DNA of 34,893 bases from an uncultured Erysipelotrichaceae bacterium (GTDB lineage: Bacteria; Bacillota_I; Bacilli_A; Erysipelotrichales; Erysipelotrichaceae): the NCBI GenBank assembly GCA_902766435.1, contig CACXDM010000053.1, positions 1 to 34,893 on the forward strand, read 5' to 3'. Position numbers and translations under genes: made by a program. The first letter of the stretch is position 1. Every line of letters starts with the position of its first letter. Positions 15,072 to 21,571 of the stretch are shown piece after piece. The notes under the pieces are model-generated. The model saw nothing but the letters and a program-made list of their open reading frames with translations, was not told the DNA's origin and made no database searches.

Positions 15072-15905
15072 TTATTCTTCCGTTGTTTCCTCTTCAGCAG
15101 GTTCCTGAGCATTTGCTTCGGCTGCGAGAGAATCCTCAGGCGCAGGCATTCCCGCTTCTGCTTCTTCAGCAGCGCTTTCTGCCGGTTCCACGATGTTTTC
15201 CTTCAGTTTCTCGGCTTCTTCGATTGCCGCAGCTGCCGCATCTTCCGCTTCGATGTCTTCCTCTGACTGATCAGTGCGTCCGAACATGTTCATGACCGCA
15301 TCAGCCGCTTTTTTGGCTGTCTCGCTGACAGTGCTGACAACTGTATCAACCGTCTTCTTTACCTCGGGCTTATTCAGGAATTCATCAGCTGTCTGCGTCA
15401 CTTTTTTCGTTCCGTCACTGATTGACTTTCCCGCCTCATCCGCGTACTTTTTGACCATGTCAATAGCCGCAGCCGCTTTTTCACGGAAATCGGCAGTCTT
15501 CGGATCAGATGTGATCTCATCGACTTTGGCCTTAACGTTATCGGCAGCGCTGACCGCATTTTCCTTAATGAAATCAACCGTCTTCTTCAGCTCGGGATTC
15601 TCAAGGAGTTTGGATGTTCCCTCTTTGATCGCTTCGATGGAATCATTCACGAATTCTTCGGCTTTCTTCGCGATGTCACCTTCATCATCTTTCTTTTCCG
15701 CATGGATGAATTCGGGGATTTCCGCTTCTCCTTCTTCATCTTCATCGGGTTCCGCTTCCGTCAGTCCCTGGATCTTCTTTTTCAGATCCGCAACTGTTTT
15801 TTCGATGGAATCGATCGGCTCATTGCTGTCGCTGAAATCGATTTCCTTCTTTTCTTCCTTAACCTCTTCCGTTACTTCATCAATAATCTTGTTTTCCTCA
15901 CTCAT
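15072..15905 (-). CDS. acidic, Ala/Lys/Glu-rich YtxH-position protein
   Basis: Protein of 277 aa occupying the YtxH slot between a YtxG-like gene and ccpA. It has no signal peptide or membrane segment. Residues about 1-75 and 215-277 are strongly acidic and probably disordered. The centre has amphipathic helices rich in Ala, Lys and Val, with a repeated unit: NPELKKTVDFI (about 102-112) and KPEVKKTVDTV (about 179-189), each followed by a helix with AADNVK- or AADAV-type patterning. This resembles LEA or YtxH-type stress proteins, but I infer no specific activity. It starts within the ytxG-like stop (8-base overlap) with AAGGAG at 6 bases. Confidence 0.7.
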   Translation of the reverse strand: MSEENKIIDEVTEEVKEEKKEIDFSDSNEPIDSIEKTVADLKKKIQGLTEAEPDEDEEGEAEIPEFIHAEKKDDEGDIAKKAEEFVNDSIEAIKEGTSKLLENPELKKTVDFIKENAVSAADNVKAKVDEITSDPKTADFREKAAAAIDMVKKYADEAGKSISDGTKKVTQTADEFLNKPEVKKTVDTVVSTVSETAKKAADAVMNMFGRTDQSEEDIEAEDAAAAAIEEAEKLKENIVEPAESAAEEAEAGMPAPEDSLAAEANAQEPAEEETTEE

Positions 15906-16272
15906 TTACTTCTCCTTCCGGGGCCGCTGCAGTTTCCAGGGACCCTGTTTTTTCCTGAATCAGTTCTTTAATTCCGTTCATATTCTCCACTGCAAAGTCC
16001 GCAGCCTTGCCGAATGCCTCGGCTGTCTTGTCATGTACCTTATCAAGCGAATGGGAATATTTAACTGCCGTATCAAGCGGAGCCTGTACCTTTTCAATAC
16101 TCTTGTCCACAAGACGCAGAGTCGGATCAAGCCCCTTGATTGTGTTTGTCAGACTCTCGATCAAAGCCCAGCATTTTTTCAGCATGATACACAGAAAAAC
16201 CAATGCGACAGCACCAAGAATCGGAACCAGCTGGCCTGAAACATTTGCCAGTGCGGTTAATAATTCATCCAT
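15898..16272 (-). CDS. YtxG-like DUF948 membrane protein
   Basis: Membrane protein of 124 aa, DUF948 (YtxG) type. One N-terminal transmembrane segment (about residues 11-33, VSGQLVPILGAVALVFLCIML) is followed by a helical cytoplasmic or extracellular region that can form coiled coil, with conserved-looking KGLDPTLRLVDKS. B. subtilis YtxG belongs to the general stress regulon. The frame extends seven codons further, but the ATG at 16272 has AAGGAG about 10 bases upstream. It is the first gene of the ytxG-ytxH-ccpA unit and lies under a strong promoter. Confidence 0.8.
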   Translation of the reverse strand: MDELLTALANVSGQLVPILGAVALVFLCIMLKKCWALIESLTNTIKGLDPTLRLVDKSIEKVQAPLDTAVKYSHSLDKVHDKTAEAFGKAADFAVENMNGIKELIQEKTGSLETAAAPEGEVNE

Positions 16273-16297
16273 ATAAAGAAATCTCCTTCTCAATACG

Positions 16298-16326
16298 ATT
16301 ATATTTCAATTAATCAGGCGTTTCAA
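16298..16326 (-). promoter_or_regulatory. promoter of the ytxG-ytxH-ccpA operon
   Basis: TTGAAA (16326-16321), a 17-bp spacer and a perfect TATAAT (16303-16298) on the minus strand. The expected start site is near 16291. Confidence 0.8.
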
Positions 16327-16333
16327 GAAAGAA

Positions 16334-16358
16334 TGAAAGTGCTTTCAAAACGTTTTCA
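16334..16358 (-). promoter_or_regulatory. two overlapping cre-like operators
   Basis: Two LacI-family palindromes overlap by three bases. On the minus strand the first is TGAAAACGTTTTGA (16358-16345) and the second TGAAAGCACTTTCA (16347-16334). The second differs by one base from the ideal cre TGAAAGCGCTTTCA. Their centres are 11 bp apart, about one helical turn, at about -60 and -50 from the inferred start. That placement is upstream of the -35, as in cre sites used for activation. Confidence 0.6.
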
Positions 16359-16393
16359 CCGCTTACATTGAGAACCGGTCAATACACTGTCGA

Positions 16394-16419
16394 TAAAAAA
16401 GGAGCAGTTATACCGCTCC
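16394..16419 (-). terminator. murC terminator
   Basis: On the minus strand GGAGCGGT and ACTGCTCC pair (one G-T wobble) around an ATA loop, followed by six T. It separates murC from the ytxG promoter. Confidence 0.85.
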
Positions 16420-16431
16420 CTGATCTGTTGT

Positions 16432-17739
16432 TTACTGAAGGGCTTTCTTGACAAGTTCTGCCAGTCCGTAGATATCCTTGCTGGACATGAACAGGAACAC
16501 CGCAGGACTCTCTTTTGCCAGCTCCGCAGCCCCTGCCGCATCTTCACTGAGAATATGAGAATCCGGAATCATCTTCTGCAGATATGTGATATCGATATCC
16601 GTACCGTCCTGCTTGTCATCAATACTCGTAAAATCACAGAGATAGATTTCATCGGCCTTCATCAGCTGATCCCTGAAGTCTTCCGCAAAATACAGCACCC
16701 TGCTTGCCCGGTGAGGTTTGAAAATGGCAACAAGCTTCTTTCCCGGGAATCTCTGACGCGCCGCATCAATCGTGACACCGACTTCCGTCGGATGATGGGC
16801 ATAATCATCAACGTAGATATTTTCTCCGTGATATTCGATGACAAATCTTCTCTTTACGCCGGAGAATGCCGAAAGACCGTTTTCGATCAGTTCTGCCGGG
16901 ATGCCTTCAAGAATTCCGATACCGATAACAGCCAGGCTGTTCAGCAGAAGATGTCTGCCGACAAGAGGAATTGAGAAATGGGCATAGAACTCACCTTTAT
17001 ACATGACATCAAAATCCATGCCGTCAGATCTTTCCTGCAGATTCACTGCCTGCAGATCATTTTTATCGCCCATACCGTACCAGATCACAGGCCTGGTGAT
17101 ATTCATTCTGCGCGCTTCCGGGTCATCGCCCCAGATCACGAGCGCTTTGCTGACATGTTCGGAGAATTCCTCATAGGAATGACGGTAATCATCCTCATCC
17201 TTAAAGTAATCCACATGATCGATATCGACGTTTGTGATAATCGCATACTCGGGATAATACGCAAGGAAATGCCGGCGGAATTCATCTGACTCCAGACAGA
17301 AATATTCCGTATCCTTTTCAAGATGTCCCGTTCCGTCACCGATCAGCCATCCGGTTTTGCCGAATTCCTTCATCACTGAGGACAGCAGTCCGGTTGTCGT
17401 TGTTTTGCCGTGACTGCCGGCAACAGAGATCAGTCTGTAAGACCTGAGAAACTCACCGAGAAATTCATGGTATCTCGCGCATACACAGGTGGCGTTGCTG
17501 CGGGCAGCGATCACTTCCGGAAAATCCTCCAGAAATGCATTGCCGATAATCACATTCATACCATCCTGAATATTGTCCGGCGAAAACGGATAAATCGGTA
17601 TGCCGCGCTCACGCAGACCTTCTTCGGTAAAGAAGTGCTTTTCCAGATCACTTCCGCTGACTTCGTGACCGATGTCATGAAGCATACAAGCAAGAGAGGA
17701 CATTCCTGTCCCCTTGATTCCTATGAAATAGTATTTCAT
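16432..17739 (-). CDS. murC: UDP-N-acetylmuramate-L-alanine ligase
   Basis: MurC adds L-Ala to UDP-MurNAc in cytoplasmic peptidoglycan precursor synthesis. At 435 aa it has the Firmicute length. Visible features: N-terminal Rossmann GIKGTGMSSLA (7-17), Mur ligase P-loop GSHGKTTTT (108-116), the central NVDIDHVDYF segment, and the C-terminal DDYAHHPTEV motif specific to MurC. The start overlaps the stop of the disordered-protein gene as ATGA, so both are translated together. Its place beside ytxG and ccpA matches B. subtilis. Confidence 0.97.
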   Translation of the reverse strand: MKYYFIGIKGTGMSSLACMLHDIGHEVSGSDLEKHFFTEEGLRERGIPIYPFSPDNIQDGMNVIIGNAFLEDFPEVIAARSNATCVCARYHEFLGEFLRSYRLISVAGSHGKTTTTGLLSSVMKEFGKTGWLIGDGTGHLEKDTEYFCLESDEFRRHFLAYYPEYAIITNVDIDHVDYFKDEDDYRHSYEEFSEHVSKALVIWGDDPEARRMNITRPVIWYGMGDKNDLQAVNLQERSDGMDFDVMYKGEFYAHFSIPLVGRHLLLNSLAVIGIGILEGIPAELIENGLSAFSGVKRRFVIEYHGENIYVDDYAHHPTEVGVTIDAARQRFPGKKLVAIFKPHRASRVLYFAEDFRDQLMKADEIYLCDFTSIDDKQDGTDIDITYLQKMIPDSHILSEDAAGAAELAKESPAVFLFMSSKDIYGLAELVKKALQ

Positions 17740-18593
17740 TCAGCGTTATCCTTGACAGATCTCTGAACGATCTTCTCATCAGGATAGTCATCCTCTTCCC
17801 CGAACGTCAGATCGGGAAACAGAGGAGCGGATTCTTCGTTGATCTCTCTTCTTTCATCAGTGAATTCGTCATCTCTGATCTTCAGAATATCATCGAGCGA
17901 GAATTCCGGAATGTCATCTTCGGCTGCAGTCTTTTCCGGTGTCACTGTCATCTGTTCGATCACACTGGTTTCCTCAACTGTCTTCTGGATTGTCAGCGGA
18001 CTTTCATCCGGATTGGCACCGTACATCGGAGATATAATCGGAGAAACGTTCTTATCCATCTTGGAGCGTTCTTTTTCCGTAATCTTTGATGTTGTTGTCT
18101 TCAGGGCATTCATATCCTTTTCGTCAACACCGAAAATCGGACTGATGACCGGCTGGAACTGATAGCTGGGTCTTGTCCGTTCTTCCTTGCGGACGGGTTT
18201 TGCCGGTTTGCTGGTCTTTGCCTGAGGTTTTTTCACTGCCGGTTTCGGCTCAGCAGGTTTTTCCTCATCCAGCTTGATGGATCCGATCGAAGATGCCGGT
18301 TTTGTTTCTTCAGCTGCCGGTTCAGGCTGCTTGAAGACAGACTCATTTTTCTTCTTCTGCGGACGTGTCTGTTCAATCGGCACAGACTGTGTGACATCAA
18401 TTCTCTGCATGCCGGTAGGCTTTGTTTCCTGAACAGCAGGTGTTGTATCAAAAGCCGGAACAGGCTTTGCCGCTGCAGCAGGCTTCGAAGCTAGTTTCGT
18501 TTCTGCCGTCTCTTCTAATTCATCTTCATCATCAATGATGTCATCATCATCTTCTTCGAACAGCAGATTCTGTATTTTCTTAAGCATAGACAT
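17736..18593 (-). CDS. disordered acidic/Pro-rich protein in the murC operon
   Basis: I do not recognise this protein. It is 285 aa from the ATG at 18593, which has AGGA 6 bases upstream; an ATG at 18587 is an equal alternative. The N-terminus SMLKKIQNLLFEEDDDD could be a short amphipathic anchor. The middle is rich in Pro, Lys, Ala and Glu and is probably disordered. A short motif occurs twice: QPVISPIFG and SPIISPMYG, about 45 residues apart. This may be a binding motif for a common partner. There is no signal peptide. Cotranscription and ATGA overlap with murC suggest a role near cell-wall synthesis or division, but that is inference. Confidence 0.75.
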   Translation of the reverse strand: MSMLKKIQNLLFEEDDDDIIDDEDELEETAETKLASKPAAAAKPVPAFDTTPAVQETKPTGMQRIDVTQSVPIEQTRPQKKKNESVFKQPEPAAEETKPASSIGSIKLDEEKPAEPKPAVKKPQAKTSKPAKPVRKEERTRPSYQFQPVISPIFGVDEKDMNALKTTTSKITEKERSKMDKNVSPIISPMYGANPDESPLTIQKTVEETSVIEQMTVTPEKTAAEDDIPEFSLDDILKIRDDEFTDERREINEESAPLFPDLTFGEEDDYPDEKIVQRSVKDNAE

Positions 18594-18621
18594 TCCCTTT
18601 CCTGAGTAACACACTCATTTT

Positions 18622-18651
18622 ATTCTATTTATCAAAAGTTGTTAAGAACAA
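18622..18651 (-). promoter_or_regulatory. promoter of the murC operon
   Basis: TTGTTC (18651-18646), an 18-bp spacer and TAGAAT (18627-18622) on the minus strand, about 30 bases before the start. It overlaps a weak GTTGTT/AACAAC hairpin (18638-18652) with a short T-run that may end the preceding lipoprotein transcript. Confidence 0.5.
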
Positions 18652-18664
18652 CATATTTCCGTCT

Positions 18665-19417
18665 TTATTCTTCGGAAGCGGATTCTGAATCTTCCTCAGG
18701 GGCTTCATCCGTTTCGATCTGCGTATAGTATTCCTGACTGTCATCCGTATACTCGCCGACACCTGTTCCCGCTGTACCGGAATCCACAAACAGATCTTCA
18801 ATCGTACCGCTTTCAGGCGCAATATCCTCAAACAGCTTTACTGCCTTACCGGTATAGCTGATTGCCTCATCATAAGCATATTCGGCCAGAATCGCATCGG
18901 GATTCACCCTTGCGCTGCGGGCAATCCGCATCATCTCCGCAGCCATTTCCGGCGCTTTATTCGCATCACAGAAACCGCAGAAGTCAAAGTAGGCAGTATG
19001 CATGATGACGGCATCTGTCCTGCCGGCAGAGCAGATCCTGATCTCATAGGGAAGCTCGGTCCCCTCAGCGTCGGTATATGTACCTTCGGATGACGCGATG
19101 GTTTGTGAAGCATCAATGGCATCTTTGCCAAGCAGAATCCCGCTGCCCTTCTTTTCACTGATCACCGAAACGATATTCAGGTTCATGACGAACTTGTTTC
19201 CGTCGAGCTCAAATGTATTGCTTGTCTGATCAGCGTCCATCCTTCCGACAGAAGGCTGCAGATAATAGGAATAATAATTCTTACTGTAATTTGTGTAATT
19301 GATCTCGGTTTCCGCTGCATCTGCCAGTTTATCATTCAGCCTGGTCTGCATGTCATCCGTGATCCGGCTGCAGCCGAACAGCAGCAAAACCGGAATCAAA
19401 GCCAATTTCTGTTTCAT
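18665..19417 (-). CDS. lipoprotein of unknown function with acidic tail
   Basis: Exported lipoprotein of 250 aa. The signal MKQKLALIPVLLLFGCS has a good lipobox (LFGC, Cys16). The mature part is rich in Tyr, Asp and Glu, contains an FCGFC Cys pair near 146-150, and ends in an acidic, low-complexity tail. I see no known domain. The start has GGAGG eight bases upstream. It lies 18 bases after trmB and is probably cotranscribed with it. The architecture, small lipoprotein with Glu-rich tail, is like that of the lipoprotein at 11727-12293, although I see no clear sequence similarity. Confidence 0.8.
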   Translation of the reverse strand: MKQKLALIPVLLLFGCSRITDDMQTRLNDKLADAAETEINYTNYSKNYYSYYLQPSVGRMDADQTSNTFELDGNKFVMNLNIVSVISEKKGSGILLGKDAIDASQTIASSEGTYTDAEGTELPYEIRICSAGRTDAVIMHTAYFDFCGFCDANKAPEMAAEMMRIARSARVNPDAILAEYAYDEAISYTGKAVKLFEDIAPESGTIEDLFVDSGTAGTGVGEYTDDSQEYYTQIETDEAPEEDSESASEE

Positions 19418-19435
19418 TCTGACTGCCTCCGTCAG

Positions 19436-20101
19436 CTATTCTACCATATCTTCATCCTTTATGCATGGAACCGCACAGAGCTGATAGATCGGCTGGCCAA
19501 GTTCCATAAAACGGTTTTCATATTCCGTCACCGCATCTTCGGGATGAGGTTTGCGGCGGTAGTCTACCGAAAACTCCGTAAAGGTGAATCCGTTCTGCAG
19601 AAAATACAGCACCGAGTCCTCAAAGAGATCTTTGTTGTCTGTCTTCATCCGGATCATGCCGCCCTTTTTCAGCAGGCGTCTGTATACTGCCAGAAATGAA
19701 GCACTGCTGAGACGTCTTTTATGATAGTGCTTTTTCGGCCAGGGATCGGAGAAATTCAGATGAATCACATCAATCTCCTGTTCGCCGAACCATTCCTCAA
19801 CATGTTCCGCATCACCGGCAATCATTCTCCGGTTGGAAAGATCTGTTCCTTCCTCAACTGCTTTTCTTGCCGCAACCGCAGCGACACTTCTGTCTTTTTC
19901 AATGCCTACCCATGCTTCATCCGGATACATGACCGCCATGTGGTTCAGGTAATCGCCTTTTCCCGTACCGATTTCCACATGAAGTATGTTTCCTTTGATA
20001 TTTTCAAGCCATCTGCCGCGCCATTCCTCCGGTTTAGTGAGAACATAGTCGGCATGTGCCTCAAGCCATGGTTCAGCCCATTTCTTTTTTCTCATTCTCA
20101 T
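19436..20101 (-). CDS. trmB: tRNA (guanine-N7-)-methyltransferase
   Basis: TrmB makes m7G46 in tRNA using SAM. The 221-aa protein has the class I methyltransferase motif EIGTGKG (43-49), an acidic GIEKD strand end, and the family signature NFSDPWPKKHYHKRRL. The C-terminal TEYENRF is also characteristic. An in-frame TTG at 20119 is possible, but the ATG at 20101 has AGGTGG about 7 bases upstream and gives the normal MRMR start. A 7-bp inverted repeat (AAGATTC/GAATCTT, 20119-20148) precedes it and could be a weak terminator or attenuator for the capA-like gene. Confidence 0.96.
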   Translation of the reverse strand: MRMRKKKWAEPWLEAHADYVLTKPEEWRGRWLENIKGNILHVEIGTGKGDYLNHMAVMYPDEAWVGIEKDRSVAAVAARKAVEEGTDLSNRRMIAGDAEHVEEWFGEQEIDVIHLNFSDPWPKKHYHKRRLSSASFLAVYRRLLKKGGMIRMKTDNKDLFEDSVLYFLQNGFTFTEFSVDYRRKPHPEDAVTEYENRFMELGQPIYQLCAVPCIKDEDMVE

Positions 20102-20150
20102 CGTATCACCACCTGTCAAAGATTCATGACTGCAGGATGAGGAATCTTAA

Positions 20151-21398
20151 TCAGAATCCTCCCACCTGAATCGAATCATCGTACTCATTGATCTTACCGA
20201 CATACCTGTCATATACTTCCTGATACCCCGGCAGAATCGAATCATCCAGCATGGAGAACGGATAAACATGAATCTGCCGCTTGTTTGCATTGTAATACGT
20301 ATACATCAGATCCGCTCTGGGATTTTCAACAGATACTTCAGTTACGGTACTGCCGTTTTCCTCTTTTACCGTCTTATTGATATCCACCGCGCCGTACATG
20401 CCGATCAGATTCTCTTCATTGTTCTGCGCGCTGATCATATTCCCCATTGCATAATAGACGATACAGTTGTCAACCCACTCCACAGGCTGAATGACATGAG
20501 GATGATTGCCGATAATGATATCCGCACCTGCTTCCGCAAGACGGGCAGACATCTCTCTTTGTTCGTCATTTGCCTCCATGGAATACTCTGTTCCCCAGTG
20601 CATTGCGACAATCACAACATCCGCCATGGAATCCGCCTGAGCGACTCTTTCATAAAGTTCTTCTTTCCTGCCGTCATAGCAGTTGACCAGATATTCCATT
20701 CCCGAAGGAGTCTCAAGACCGTTCATCCCGTAGGTGTAATTGATCATCGTATACGTAATGCCGTTGATTTCCGAGACGGGAATCTTCTCCTGATCTTCCC
20801 AGGAAAGATACGTTCCGGCGCTCATGACATTTTCCTTTGTATTCCAGTATTCAACCGAACGTTCAATGCCGGTCGTCCCCTGATCAAGCGTATGATTTGT
20901 TGCGGTTGAAACAAGGTTGAATCCCTTCGAAACCATATAGTCGCCGAACTCCTGCGGACTGTTGAATACAGGATAGCTCGAAAGACCCAGTTCGGTTCCT
21001 CCGAGGATCGTTTCCTGATTATAGTACTTCAGATCAAATCCCGATGCGACAGCGCAGATGTCATCAAGCTGCTTGGCAAAATCAAATGTGCCGTCCCCGT
21101 TGTCGGCATCACGGTAAACCGAATCGTGGATCAGCGCATCCCCGGTAAAAAACAGAGTTGCATGATATTCCTGTGTCTCCGGTTCTTCGGATTCAGCCGG
21201 CTGTTCCTCTTTCGGGGTCTCTTCCGCAGACTGTTCCGTCTCTTCGGAAACGGCTGCGGATTCCGTCTTTTCTTCCGCTGATGAACCGCGGAATAAGGAT
21301 ATTCCTTTCCAGATACCAAAACAAAGCAGTACTGCAGCTGCCGCATACAGAAATATGACGATTCCCTTTCTGAGACGTTTTTTTCTTTTTCCTGCCAT
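20151..21398 (-). CDS. CapA-like membrane-anchored metallophosphoesterase family protein
   Basis: Protein of 415 aa in the PGA_cap (CapA/YwtB) family. A basic N-terminus is followed by a transmembrane anchor (about 13-31) and a Glu-rich linker (about 40-80). The metallophosphatase-like domain comes next, with FTGDALIHD, TATNHTLDQG, AMHWGTEY and GNHPHVIQP. Such proteins act in poly-gamma-glutamate or other capsule production, but no capBC genes are in the window, so the substrate is unknown. The frame is open to a GTG at 21446 and an ATG at 21443. I choose the ATG at 21398, where the basic leader begins, although its Shine-Dalgarno is displaced upstream by a hairpin. Confidence 0.85.
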   Translation of the reverse strand: MAGKRKKRLRKGIVIFLYAAAAVLLCFGIWKGISLFRGSSAEEKTESAAVSEETEQSAEETPKEEQPAESEEPETQEYHATLFFTGDALIHDSVYRDADNGDGTFDFAKQLDDICAVASGFDLKYYNQETILGGTELGLSSYPVFNSPQEFGDYMVSKGFNLVSTATNHTLDQGTTGIERSVEYWNTKENVMSAGTYLSWEDQEKIPVSEINGITYTMINYTYGMNGLETPSGMEYLVNCYDGRKEELYERVAQADSMADVVIVAMHWGTEYSMEANDEQREMSARLAEAGADIIIGNHPHVIQPVEWVDNCIVYYAMGNMISAQNNEENLIGMYGAVDINKTVKEENGSTVTEVSVENPRADLMYTYYNANKRQIHVYPFSMLDDSILPGYQEVYDRYVGKINEYDDSIQVGGF

Positions 21399-21443
21399 AT
21401 CAACACCGCCGGTCAGGCTGTCCCGGCCCTCCTTTCGGATCAT
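21399..21443 (-). promoter_or_regulatory. SD-hairpin-ATG translation element, copy 2
   Basis: On the minus strand ATGATC and GAAAGGAGG are followed by a GCCGG/CCGGC hairpin (21427-21408) with a 10-base loop, then nine bases and the ATG. AGGAGG is 29 bases from the ATG in linear sequence but 9 if the hairpin is folded. The loop contains CAGCCTG, complementary to CAGGCTG upstream (21466-21460). This could form a pseudoknot. Confidence 0.65.
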
Positions 21444-21473
21444 CACAGATCTTTAAGATCAGCCTGTAAAGCT

Positions 21474-21494
21474 GTTACCGGGTTTCCCGGTAAC
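21474..21494 (-). promoter_or_regulatory. perfect hairpin in the capA-like leader
   Basis: GTTACCGGG and CCCGGTAAC form a 9-bp stem with a 3-base loop. It lies downstream of a TGGTATGAT extended -10-like element (21525-21517), so it should be near the 5' end of the capA-like transcript. There is no T-run. Confidence 0.5.
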
Positions 21495-21539
21495 CACATA
21501 CATCAGAAATCATACCATAATATGATTTCTTTACATCGC

Positions 21540-21568
21540 AAAAAAGAAAACAGCCTGCGCTGTTTTCT
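21540..21568 (-). terminator. pnp terminator
   Basis: On the minus strand AGAAAACAGC and GCTGTTTTCT form a perfect 10-bp stem around GCAG, followed by T residues. A second 10-bp inverted repeat, AGAAATCATA/TATGATTTCT (21505-21530), follows but has no T-run. Confidence 0.92.
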
Positions 21569-21571
21569 GAC

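Noticed and set aside
15274..16239. A 321-aa plus-strand open frame with hydrophobic N-terminus
   Set aside because: It lies entirely antisense to the YtxH-like and YtxG-like genes, has no ribosome-binding site, and its Ser/Phe-rich composition is the expected shadow of Glu/Lys/Ala codons.
21399..21446. Upstream starts (GTG 21446, ATG 21443) for the capA-like gene
   Set aside because: Neither has a Shine-Dalgarno; the added residues would precede the basic, membrane-anchoring N-terminus, and the region matches the lipoprotein leader element. N-terminal data could still reverse this.
21399..21494. T-box or other known riboswitch in the capA-like leader
   Set aside because: There is no T-box core, specifier loop or terminator, and no motif of a riboswitch class that I can recognise.
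21505..21530. Second terminator for pnp
   Set aside because: The AGAAATCATA/TATGATTTCT repeat is perfect but has no T-run, and it overlaps an extended -10-like sequence for the capA-like gene.
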